NCBI GenBank assembly: GCA_023437285.1
Contig: JAEZGP010000230.1
Coordinates: 1-26,158 of the forward strand
Direction: 5' to 3'
DNA from: Actinomycetes bacterium
GTDB taxonomy: Bacteria; Actinomycetota; Actinomycetes; Mycobacteriales; Micromonosporaceae
Length of the DNA: 26,158 nt
Positions 17,374 to 23,954 of this stretch are shown one piece after another. Each line of letters begins with the position of its first letter. The stretch's first letter is position 1. A program made the position numbers and the translations under genes. Below the pieces are notes generated by a model. It worked only from the letters and a program-made list of their open reading frames with translations, did no database searches and was not told the DNA's origin.

Positions 17374-18795
17374 ATGGTAGCGACCGCGTCCGGGTTCCGG
17401 GCTTTCATGATCGTCTGGGTCGGGCAGTTCGCCTCGCTGATGGGATCAAGCCTCACCGGCTTCGCCCTAGCGATCTACGTCTACCAGCTCACCGGTTCGG
17501 CGACCACGCTCGGCGTCATCTTCGCCCTCGGCCTGTTGCCGGCGGTGCTGGCCTCCCCGATCGCGGGCTCGCTGATCGACCGGTGGGGCCCGCGCCGCAC
17601 CCTCCTGGTGAGCAACGCGGGCAACATGCTGGTGACGGCCCTGCTGGCCGTACTGCTGATCACCGACACCTTCGCGGTGTGGCACGTCTACGTCATCGTC
17701 GTCGCCACGTCGGTGCTGGGCTCGCTGGAGGTTCCGGCCTTCGCCTCGCTCGCGCCGGCGCTGGTACCCAAGGAGCACCTCGGCCGCGCGAACGGCATCC
17801 GCATGTTCGCCCTGGCCGCGAGCCAGGTCCTGGGGCCCGTGATGGCCGGCTTCCTGCTGCTGGGTATCGGGCTCGACGGCATCGTGCTGGTGGACTTCCT
17901 CTCCTTCGGACTGGCCATCCTCAGCCTCATCGTGGTGCGTATCCCCCACGGCCGGCCCGCGGACGAGGCGGCCGACGGGTCCGCCACGAACCTGCTGGCG
18001 GAGTTCCGGGAAGGGTGGCGCTACGTCGGGGCCCGCCGAGGGCTTCTCGCCCTGTTGTTCTTCGTCGGTGCGGTCAACTTCAGCGCCGGCTTCCTCGAAC
18101 TGTTGATCACGCCGCTCGTCCTCGCCTTCGCCTCGGCGGATGCCCTCGGCATCGTCGTGTCGATCGGCGGGCTCGGCATGGTCGTGAGCACCATCGCGGT
18201 CAGCATCTGGGGCGGTCCCCGCCGACGGGTCCGCGGCATCCTGATCCTCACGCTGGTGCTCGCGGCGGCCACCGTCGCCGGCTCGGCGCGGCCGAGCGTC
18301 GCGTTGGTGGCGGTCGCCGCGTTCGTCTACATGGGCACCCTCGGCGTCATCATCAGCGCCAACCAGGTCATCTGGCAGACCAAGGTGGAGCCTCGGGTGA
18401 TGGGCCGGGTGATGGCGCTGCTGAACATGGTCGGCCTGCTCCCGCAGCTCGTCGCGAACATCCTGGCCGGCCTCGCGGTCGACCACGTCTTCGAGCCGTT
18501 CGTCGGTCGCGACGAGGTCCGCTCGCCGGCCATCGCCATGCTGGTCGGCGACGGCCCGGGTCGGGGCATCGCGCTGCTGCTGATGGTGGTCGGCGTCCTC
18601 ATCGCGGTCTCGGCCGGCGTCGCCGCGATGAACCCGCGGCTGCGCCATCTGGAGGACGAGTTGCCGGACATGGTCACAGAGCCCTCCGACGACGAGCAGG
18701 ACGGGAGTGGGACCCCCGACCCGACCGCCGACCCGACCGCCGCGTCGGACCCGACCGCCGCCCCCGAGCCGAGCGTGGCCCCGGCCCGGACGTGA
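17374..18795 (+). CDS. MFS exporter (EntS/MFS_3 type)
   Basis: The 473-residue membrane protein has about 12 hydrophobic spans and the MFS loop signature between TM2 and TM3 (SLIDRWGPRRTLL). The pattern resembles the EntS-like exporter group commonly paired with NRPS products. A strong GGAGAGGGG site sits just before the ATG at 17374; upstream in-frame sequence is antisense to the VioD-like gene and is not part of it. The C-terminus is a cytoplasmic acidic tail followed by a Pro/Thr/Ala-rich repeat. It is divergent from the VioD-like gene and is probably the product exporter and self-protection gene. Confidence 0.92.
   Translation: MVATASGFRAFMIVWVGQFASLMGSSLTGFALAIYVYQLTGSATTLGVIFALGLLPAVLASPIAGSLIDRWGPRRTLLVSNAGNMLVTALLAVLLITDTFAVWHVYVIVVATSVLGSLEVPAFASLAPALVPKEHLGRANGIRMFALAASQVLGPVMAGFLLLGIGLDGIVLVDFLSFGLAILSLIVVRIPHGRPADEAADGSATNLLAEFREGWRYVGARRGLLALLFFVGAVNFSAGFLELLITPLVLAFASADALGIVVSIGGLGMVVSTIAVSIWGGPRRRVRGILILTLVLAAATVAGSARPSVALVAVAAFVYMGTLGVIISANQVIWQTKVEPRVMGRVMALLNMVGLLPQLVANILAGLAVDHVFEPFVGRDEVRSPAIAMLVGDGPGRGIALLLMVVGVLIAVSAGVAAMNPRLRHLEDELPDMVTEPSDDEQDGSGTPDPTADPTAASDPTAAPEPSVAPART
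18718..18759 (+). repeat. 12-bp coding repeat in the exporter tail
   Basis: The unit GACCCGACCGCC (Asp-Pro-Thr-Ala) occurs three times, twice in tandem and once after a 6-bp gap. It encodes the low-complexity C-terminal tail of the MFS protein and is likely to vary in length between strains. Confidence 0.7.
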
Positions 18796-18796
18796 T

Positions 18797-18827
18797 CGGC
18801 CCGGGCCGGCGTGTGCCGCCCGGGCCG
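18797..18827. terminator. Bidirectional hairpin between exporter and thioesterase genes
   Basis: CGGCCCGGGC and GCCCGGGCCG form a perfect 10-bp stem with an 11-nt loop in the 55-bp gap between convergent genes, immediately after the exporter stop. The position and strength suit a shared terminator. Confidence 0.65.
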
Positions 18828-18850
18828 GGGTGTGAGTGCTCAGCGGTCGG

Positions 18851-19561
18851 TCACCCTGACCGGACACCGGCGGCGATCAGGCTCAGCAGGTGCGGCGGGG
18901 CGTCCAGAAACTGGTGGTGGCGGCCCGGCAGGACCTCGAAGGTGGTCTTGCCGCACGCCACCCACCCTGCCATCTGGTCGGGCGTGACCTCGGTGTCCTC
19001 GGTCCAGCCGATGGCCGTGATCGGACAGGTGAGCCGCGCCGGGTTGGGAACGACGTACCGCCGGCTCACCTCGATGTCGTCCCGGAGCACCTTGAGGTAG
19101 ACGGCGACGAGCTCCGGGTGCGGCGTGTTGCCCTGCTCCCGGATCGCCGCCTCCAGTTCGGTGGTCAGCTGCGCGTCGCTCATCTCCAGCATCCGTCCGA
19201 CCGGGCCGTCCTGCGGCGCCACCTGCGACGAGACGAACAGTCGCGCCGGCAGGCCGTCGAGTTGGACGCTCGCCTCGTACGCGGCGTAGCCCGACCAGCA
19301 GTGGCCGAAGAACGCGAAGGGCACATCCAGGTACGGCCGCAGCGCGGCGACCATGGCCGCCGTCAGCTCCTGGAACGTCTCCGGCATCCGGTCGCCGAAC
19401 CGGGTCAACCGGCCGGGCAGCTCCACCGGCAGGAACTCGATGCCGTCAACCTCGGCGGGCCAGGCGCCGAACACGCTCGCACCGCAGCCGGCGTGCGGAA
19501 TGCAGAACACCCGCCCGACTGCGGTGGTCGAGGGTACGCGTTGAAGCCAGCTAGTTGACAT
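18851..19561 (-). CDS. Type II thioesterase with Cys at the nucleophile position
   Basis: This 236-residue alpha/beta-hydrolase has the type II NRPS/PKS thioesterase pattern: FCIPHAGCGAS, VELPGRLTRFGDRMP, the nucleophile elbow FGHCWSGYAAYE, an acidic residue in GWTEDTEVTPDQM and the catalytic His in LPGRHHQFLD. Such enzymes clear wrongly loaded or stalled carrier proteins. The usual GHSMGA elbow reads GHCWSG, so Cys88 replaces the nucleophilic Ser and the second elbow Gly is Ser. Cys nucleophiles exist in some thioesterases and can favour acyl transfer over hydrolysis; that is an inference here. It is the last gene of the minus-strand operon and its start overlaps the PhzF-like stop by 11 bp. 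Confidence 0.9.
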   Translation of the reverse strand: MSTSWLQRVPSTTAVGRVFCIPHAGCGASVFGAWPAEVDGIEFLPVELPGRLTRFGDRMPETFQELTAAMVAALRPYLDVPFAFFGHCWSGYAAYEASVQLDGLPARLFVSSQVAPQDGPVGRMLEMSDAQLTTELEAAIREQGNTPHPELVAVYLKVLRDDIEVSRRYVVPNPARLTCPITAIGWTEDTEVTPDQMAGWVACGKTTFEVLPGRHHQFLDAPPHLLSLIAAGVRSG

Positions 19562-20372
19562 CAGCGGTTTCGGCCTCCACGGCGAAGACGGTTCCGTCGC
19601 CGCGGGGCACCGCCGAGCCGAGCACGCGGACGCGGTCGCCGGCCAGCTCCACGGTGAGGCGGCCGCCGCGTTCGGACAACTGCAGCGCGGTCAGCACATT
19701 GCGGCCCAGCCGACCGGCCCAGTACGGGGTGAGCTTGCAGTGCGCCGAGACGCACACCTGATCCTCATCCACGCCCAGCGACGGGAAGAACGTACGGGAT
19801 ACGAAGTCGACGTCCGACGTGCCGCGCGCCGTCACGATGTGCCCGCGGAACGGCAGCCGGGCCAGCGCCGCGAAGTCCGGTCGGACAGCGGCGACGGCCT
19901 CAGCGGACCCGACCTCCACGAGCACGTCGTCGCTGGACACCGCGCAGGCGACGACGTCGCTGATGCCCAGCGCCGAGAGCAGTCCGGCCGGCGGCTCCGC
20001 GACCGTGAGGTCGGCCCTCGGCAGGTCGATGGACACGAGGTCATCGACCCGCCGGGTGAACAGCACCCCGTTGTCGGACACGAACCGCAACACGGACCGG
20101 TCGACGTTGTCGGCAAGCGTGAACAGGTGACGCGCGCTCGCGATCGTCGCGTGGCCGCACAGGTTGACCTCCTTGTACGGCGTGAACCAGCGGACCCGGT
20201 ACTCCCCCGGCGCGGTGGGCACGACGTAGGCGGTGGTGGGTACGCCGATCCGGTACGCCGTCGCCTGCATCTCCTCCACGGGCGGGAACGCCGCGTACGG
20301 GACGACGGCGGCGGGATTGCCGGCGAACCGCGCGTCCGCGAACGTGTCAACGATATGAAAGCGCATCTCCAC
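19551..20372 (-). CDS. PhzF-family isomerase-fold protein lacking the catalytic Glu
   Basis: The protein is about 271-273 residues, normal for PhzF, and shows DTFADARFAGNPAAVV at the N-terminus, NLCGHATIASA (H72) and the second-half RTFFPSLGVDEDQV...SAHCKLTPYWAGRLG block. In PhzF, Glu45 is the acid/base residue within a SESTF/SETAF segment. Here the matching segment is GVPTTAYVV, so Thr replaces it. The EDPVTGSAHC block reads EDQVCVSAHC. It may bind a similar small acid without the known proton shift, or do other chemistry. GTG at 20372 is chosen because GAGAGGG lies 7 nt upstream; ATG at 20366 is the alternative. It overlaps the upstream desaturase gene by about 26 bp. Confidence 0.85.
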   Translation of the reverse strand: MEMRFHIVDTFADARFAGNPAAVVPYAAFPPVEEMQATAYRIGVPTTAYVVPTAPGEYRVRWFTPYKEVNLCGHATIASARHLFTLADNVDRSVLRFVSDNGVLFTRRVDDLVSIDLPRADLTVAEPPAGLLSALGISDVVACAVSSDDVLVEVGSAEAVAAVRPDFAALARLPFRGHIVTARGTSDVDFVSRTFFPSLGVDEDQVCVSAHCKLTPYWAGRLGRNVLTALQLSERGGRLTVELAGDRVRVLGSAVPRGDGTVFAVEAETADVN

Positions 20373-21480
20373 GCTCGTACCCTCTCTGTTCCCAGCTGCG
20401 GAAGACCCCGTCGATCGCCGCACCCATCCCCCACACCTCTCGGTAGGGCGGGCCCTGCGGTCCCAGGTCGATGTCGCGTTGGCGCGCGTAGGCGGCCGTC
20501 GTCCACTCCTCGGTGGAGGGATAACGGTGGTGGTAGTCGTGATTGGGCAGGTCGCCGACCACGACGAGCAGTCGCGACGGCAGGTGGTAGCCCAGGGTGA
20601 GCCCGATCCAGCGCAACCAGGCCACGACCTGCCGGCCGGCGGGCAGCGTGCGCGCCGGTACGGGGGCGCCGCAGAACCTGGCCGAGGTGTTGGCGGCCGT
20701 GTAGTAACGGTGGCCGAACTCGGGCCGCCGCGGCGCGAGCCACTCGTGTTCACCCAGCCGGTCGAGCAACGCGCTCAGCTGGGCGAAGATGATCACCGGC
20801 AGTACGAAGGCCAGGACGAGGACCGCAACGCCGTTCGGGAACCAGAACGGCAGCGAGGCCCACCAGCCGAGCCACGCCAGGAACGCCACCCGCCGGCCGA
20901 CGCCGGCGCGCAGGTTGCTCTTCGCCCGGCCGGCGAACCCGCGCCAGTAGAACACGGGCGACAGGAAGACCCGCCAGGCCCGCCGCCACTGGGCCCGGCG
21001 CGACAACCCCGGTCGGAAGCCGAGCTCCAGCAGCGACTGCACCGGCGGGTCCGCCTCGGTGGCGAAGACCTCGCGGCGGTGGTGGTTGTCGAAGTGTTCC
21101 TCTTTGAAGTCCCGGAACGTGTGGAAGGCGGACAGCACGGTCACCACCTCGCCCCAGAACCGGTCGACGCCCGCCCTGCCGGAGAATCGACGGTGCAGCG
21201 CCTGGTGGGCGATGACGAGGACCATCATGCGTTCGCCGGTGACCGTCAGCGTCCATCCGGCCAGCAACGCGAGGTACCAGTAGGGGAACATCAGCCCCAC
21301 GGCCAGCGTCGACACCGTCAGGCCCGACAGGAACAGCGCCAGGGTCACCGCAAGGTACGACGCCCACGTGTGGCGCAGCAGCGGCTGCTGGCCCGGCAGT
21401 GCCTTACCGGTCTGCCAGGTCCAGAAGTGCTGGGTCCACGCGGGGAACCGCAGATAGGTCGCGCGTACGTCCTCCACCAC
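20347..21480 (-). CDS. Membrane fatty-acid-desaturase-fold oxygenase
   Basis: This 377-residue integral membrane protein has the three His boxes of the membrane desaturase/hydroxylase superfamily: HQALH (92-96), HFDNHH (129-134) and NHDYHH (313-318). They bracket hydrophobic spans at about 42-62, 66-90 and 196-235. These enzymes use a diiron centre and O2 to desaturate or hydroxylate inactive C-H bonds. No acyl-ACP ligase or lipid-loading gene is seen, so the substrate may be a membrane lipid, an outside-window acyl chain or a peptide intermediate. The GTG start abuts the upstream stop (TGA-GTG) behind a GAGG element, showing tight coupling in the operon. Confidence 0.85.
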   Translation of the reverse strand: MVEDVRATYLRFPAWTQHFWTWQTGKALPGQQPLLRHTWASYLAVTLALFLSGLTVSTLAVGLMFPYWYLALLAGWTLTVTGERMMVLVIAHQALHRRFSGRAGVDRFWGEVVTVLSAFHTFRDFKEEHFDNHHRREVFATEADPPVQSLLELGFRPGLSRRAQWRRAWRVFLSPVFYWRGFAGRAKSNLRAGVGRRVAFLAWLGWWASLPFWFPNGVAVLVLAFVLPVIIFAQLSALLDRLGEHEWLAPRRPEFGHRYYTAANTSARFCGAPVPARTLPAGRQVVAWLRWIGLTLGYHLPSRLLVVVGDLPNHDYHHRYPSTEEWTTAAYARQRDIDLGPQGPPYREVWGMGAAIDGVFRSWEQRGYERGDALSYR

Positions 21481-22170
21481 TCACCTCGCGGCAGTGCCCA
21501 CCGCGACGCCGGACTCGACCACCAGGCGGTCGAAGAAGGCCGACCACAGTTGCCACATCCGCTCCGCGGCCTCGTAGACGGCCCGTTCCTGCTCGGGGCT
21601 GAAGTCGGCCAGCAGCGCGTGGTTGGCCTCCTCCACGTGGTCGGGCTCCTGCTCGATGTGGATGGAGACCCACTCGTTGTCGGTCACGCCGGTCGTCCGC
21701 TCGATCGCCTTGCCGATGCTCGACACCATGAGCAGGTCGGTCGTCTCGGTGGCGAAGATGAACCCCAGCGCCGATTCCCGGTTCTCCGTCGAGTCCCGGT
21801 ACCCGTCCACGAGCGCCGCCGTCTCCTCGTACGGCGCGGTGCCGGTGACCCGGGCGGGGTCGAATCCGCACTTCTCCATCGAGGCCGTGTAGATGACCTC
21901 GTGCGCGCGGTCCACGTTCCCGCCGCCCGCCTCCTGGTTGAGGATGCGGGTGATCGCACTCTTCGACGCGATGTCCGGCAGTACGGCAACGCACTTGGCG
22001 AGGAAGGTCGGGAAGTAGTGCAGCGGGTGCCACCATTGCTCGATCAGGATCGCGGCCTGTTCCTTGGTCAGTTCGGCGCTGTCGACCGCGGCGAAGAAGG
22101 GGTGCTCACAGAAGCTCTTGTACACAGGGCTCTCGGCTAACCGGTCGCCGAATGACACCGTCGTCTCCAT
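21481..22170 (-). CDS. Haem-oxygenase-like diiron oxygenase (HDO family)
   Basis: The 229-residue helical protein belongs to the iron-containing redox enzyme group with BesC, UndA and the N-oxygenating domain of SznF. The expected diiron ligands are present with correct spacing: E80 (NQEAGGG) and H90 (DRAH), E142 (ATETT), then H171-E175-H178 in SIHIEQEPDHVEE. Members cleave C-C bonds of amino acids or fatty acids, or oxidise amines to nitro, nitroso or hydroxylamine groups. With a guanidine-rich pathway nearby, N-oxygenation or side-chain fragmentation are both possible. An AAGGAG site precedes the ATG at 22170. It lies 13 bp after the proline-hydroxylase-like gene and abuts the desaturase gene. 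Confidence 0.87.
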   Translation of the reverse strand: METTVSFGDRLAESPVYKSFCEHPFFAAVDSAELTKEQAAILIEQWWHPLHYFPTFLAKCVAVLPDIASKSAITRILNQEAGGGNVDRAHEVIYTASMEKCGFDPARVTGTAPYEETAALVDGYRDSTENRESALGFIFATETTDLLMVSSIGKAIERTTGVTDNEWVSIHIEQEPDHVEEANHALLADFSPEQERAVYEAAERMWQLWSAFFDRLVVESGVAVGTAAR

Positions 22171-22183
22171 TGCTCATTACTCC

Positions 22184-23038
22184 TTACGCGGATCGCTCGA
22201 GGGTGTAGTACCGGTGCAGCTCAAGGGTGTGTGGCAGGACGGCCGGGTCCTTACTGGCCCGGGCGATCGCCATCATGGTCTGCCAGACGAAGTCGTCGCC
22301 GCCGTCGTAGCGGAAGTGCTTCTTGATGAGGATGGCGAACACCTCCCAGAAGGTGTCCATGGTGAGCACGTTGGCGAGGCGCAACAGTTCGGCCCGGTCC
22401 TCATCGGGCAGGGGCGCACGCACGACGGTGCGGTCGGCCGGGATGCCGCCGTCATCGCCGGTGTCGACCGTCACCAGGGGTCCATCGCCGGCCCGGTCGA
22501 CGAAATCAAAGATCAGGTGGGTACGGGACACGTTCGACAGGGACGCCACGGAGTGCATCTGGTACGCGTCGAAGAACCAGACCTCACCTGCCCCCATCCG
22601 ATAGACGACGTTGTCCTCGCTGAAGAAGCACTGATCATGGGTGACAAGCGGGATGTGCAGGCGATGCGCCGAGCGCGACTCTTCGGGAATCTCACCGAGC
22701 TCCAGGAAGTCGCGGTGCGGCAGGATCACGCTGTTGGAGATGACCGCCAACCGTACGAAGTTGAGCCGGCTGAGGTCGGCCGTACTCGTAATGATCTCCT
22801 GGAGATACGGCAGCTGCCGGCCGTGGTCGGTGAAGGTCGCGCTGCGACCGTAGTCGTAGTTGGTGAGGACGCCGTCGCCGCTGTCGCCGCCGGTGGCCCA
22901 GAGCGTGACGCTCTTCCACGGCCCGCCGATGAGATAGTCGCTGTAGGCCTCGGAGAAGCGGAACGTCGCGCTGTGCGCCAGGTCCTTGGCGAGTCGCTCC
23001 TCGTCGAGTGGGATGGTCGCCACGTATCGCGTTCGCAT
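22184..23038 (-). CDS. Fe(II)/2-oxoglutarate-dependent hydroxylase, proline 3-hydroxylase type
   Basis: The 284-residue protein resembles bacterial L-proline cis-3-hydroxylase over its full length (about 290 residues). It opens with an IPLDEERLAKDL helix, then has QLPYLQEIIT, the iron ligands in LPHRDFLEL (H108, D110), GEVWFFDAYQMHSV (H162) and the 2OG-binding Arg in SRTHLIFDF (R172). The C-terminal helical half is also kept (FWEVFAILIKKHFRYD). The family also includes GetF, which hydroxylates pipecolate. The Pro-like pocket of the NRPS two genes upstream makes proline or a close ring analogue the best guess. It starts 4 bp after the halogenase-like stop codon, so the two are probably translated together. 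Confidence 0.88.
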   Translation of the reverse strand: MRTRYVATIPLDEERLAKDLAHSATFRFSEAYSDYLIGGPWKSVTLWATGGDSGDGVLTNYDYGRSATFTDHGRQLPYLQEIITSTADLSRLNFVRLAVISNSVILPHRDFLELGEIPEESRSAHRLHIPLVTHDQCFFSEDNVVYRMGAGEVWFFDAYQMHSVASLSNVSRTHLIFDFVDRAGDGPLVTVDTGDDGGIPADRTVVRAPLPDEDRAELLRLANVLTMDTFWEVFAILIKKHFRYDGGDDFVWQTMMAIARASKDPAVLPHTLELHRYYTLERSA

Positions 23039-23042
23039 GTGC

Positions 23043-23954
23043 TCACGCCACCCTTTCCAGTTTGTCCAGTGGGGTGAACGGCTCGCCCCAGGCGTTGTGC
23101 TTCGCTATCCGGTTGAGTTGGTAGTCGTCCTGACCGGCGATGAGCACGCTGCCGTGCTTGTCCAACTCGAAGTGGTGACCGAACTCGTCGAACCCGGTCA
23201 TCCCGCCGTAGACCCGCACGTGGGTCGGCACGACGCGGATCGCGAAGCCCATCCGTTGCCGTCGGCTGACGTTGGGGTTCGAGCCGTGGATGCAACGCGC
23301 CGTGAAGATGAAGCACTGGCCGGCGCGCATCTCCAGATGCCGGACGTCCTGCTGGTCCGGGTCCCAGTCCTTGTCGATCTTGATGTCGTTGTAGTTGTAG
23401 CCGAAAAACGAGTTGTCCCGGGCCGCGCCGTTCCACTTCATCGGCGCCTTCTCGTCGTAGCGCCACTGCCGGTGACTACCGGGAATGACCTTCATACACG
23501 CGCTTTCCCTGGTGGCGTCGGTGAAGGCCACCCACGCCGTGAGTTCCATCGGCACGCCCGGCGAGTGTTCGGTCGCCTCGAGCATCCCCTTGCTGGTCTC
23601 CCCGATCGCGTAGGTCTCGACCTGGTGCCAGCCGGTGCCTGAATCGCCCGGGTTCTTGGGGAAGAACTCGGTACGCCAGCAGAGGATGTCCGATCCGATC
23701 AGCGCCTGCATCCGCCGCACGATCGCCGGTTCGGTGATGAACCTGCTCAGCCCCGGGATATCGAGGTGCCGGTCATAGTTCACCGGGTTGTCGAACACCT
23801 TGCGCGCGTTGTTCTCCGGATCGAGCAGCGCCTTGCGCTGCACCTTCCACCAGGCGGCCATCTCCTCCGGTTCCCACACGGTGAAGGGGCCGAGGTAACC
23901 CTGCTCGGCGAACGTCTTCCGCTCAGCCTCCAGGTCCAAGGCGTCAAGATCCAT
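23043..23954 (-). CDS. SyrB2-type non-haem iron halogenase homologue with HxV motif
   Basis: The 303-residue protein aligns with SyrB2 (310 residues) from end to end: an EQGYLGPFTVWEPEEM opening, NYDRHLD, LCWRTEFFPKNPGD, WVAFTDA, FFGYNYNDIKIDKDW, the distal iron His in CIHGSNPN (H223) and the 2OG Arg in GFAIRVVP (R240). SyrB2-type enzymes chlorinate unactivated carbons of carrier-bound amino acids; Ala or Gly replaces the Asp of the hydroxylase HxD motif, leaving room for chloride. Here the motif is H110-Q111-V112, codon GTC at 23619-23621. It may be a halogenase with a tighter site, a changed oxidase or an inactive copy. ATG at 23954 has a GGGGAG site and overlaps the NRPS stop by 11 bp. Confidence 0.92.
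   Translation of the reverse strand: MDLDALDLEAERKTFAEQGYLGPFTVWEPEEMAAWWKVQRKALLDPENNARKVFDNPVNYDRHLDIPGLSRFITEPAIVRRMQALIGSDILCWRTEFFPKNPGDSGTGWHQVETYAIGETSKGMLEATEHSPGVPMELTAWVAFTDATRESACMKVIPGSHRQWRYDEKAPMKWNGAARDNSFFGYNYNDIKIDKDWDPDQQDVRHLEMRAGQCFIFTARCIHGSNPNVSRRQRMGFAIRVVPTHVRVYGGMTGFDEFGHHFELDKHGSVLIAGQDDYQLNRIAKHNAWGEPFTPLDKLERVA

Noticed and set aside
19551..20372. Phenazine biosynthesis
   Set aside because: Only a PhzF-fold gene is present, its catalytic Glu is replaced, and no other phenazine genes occur.
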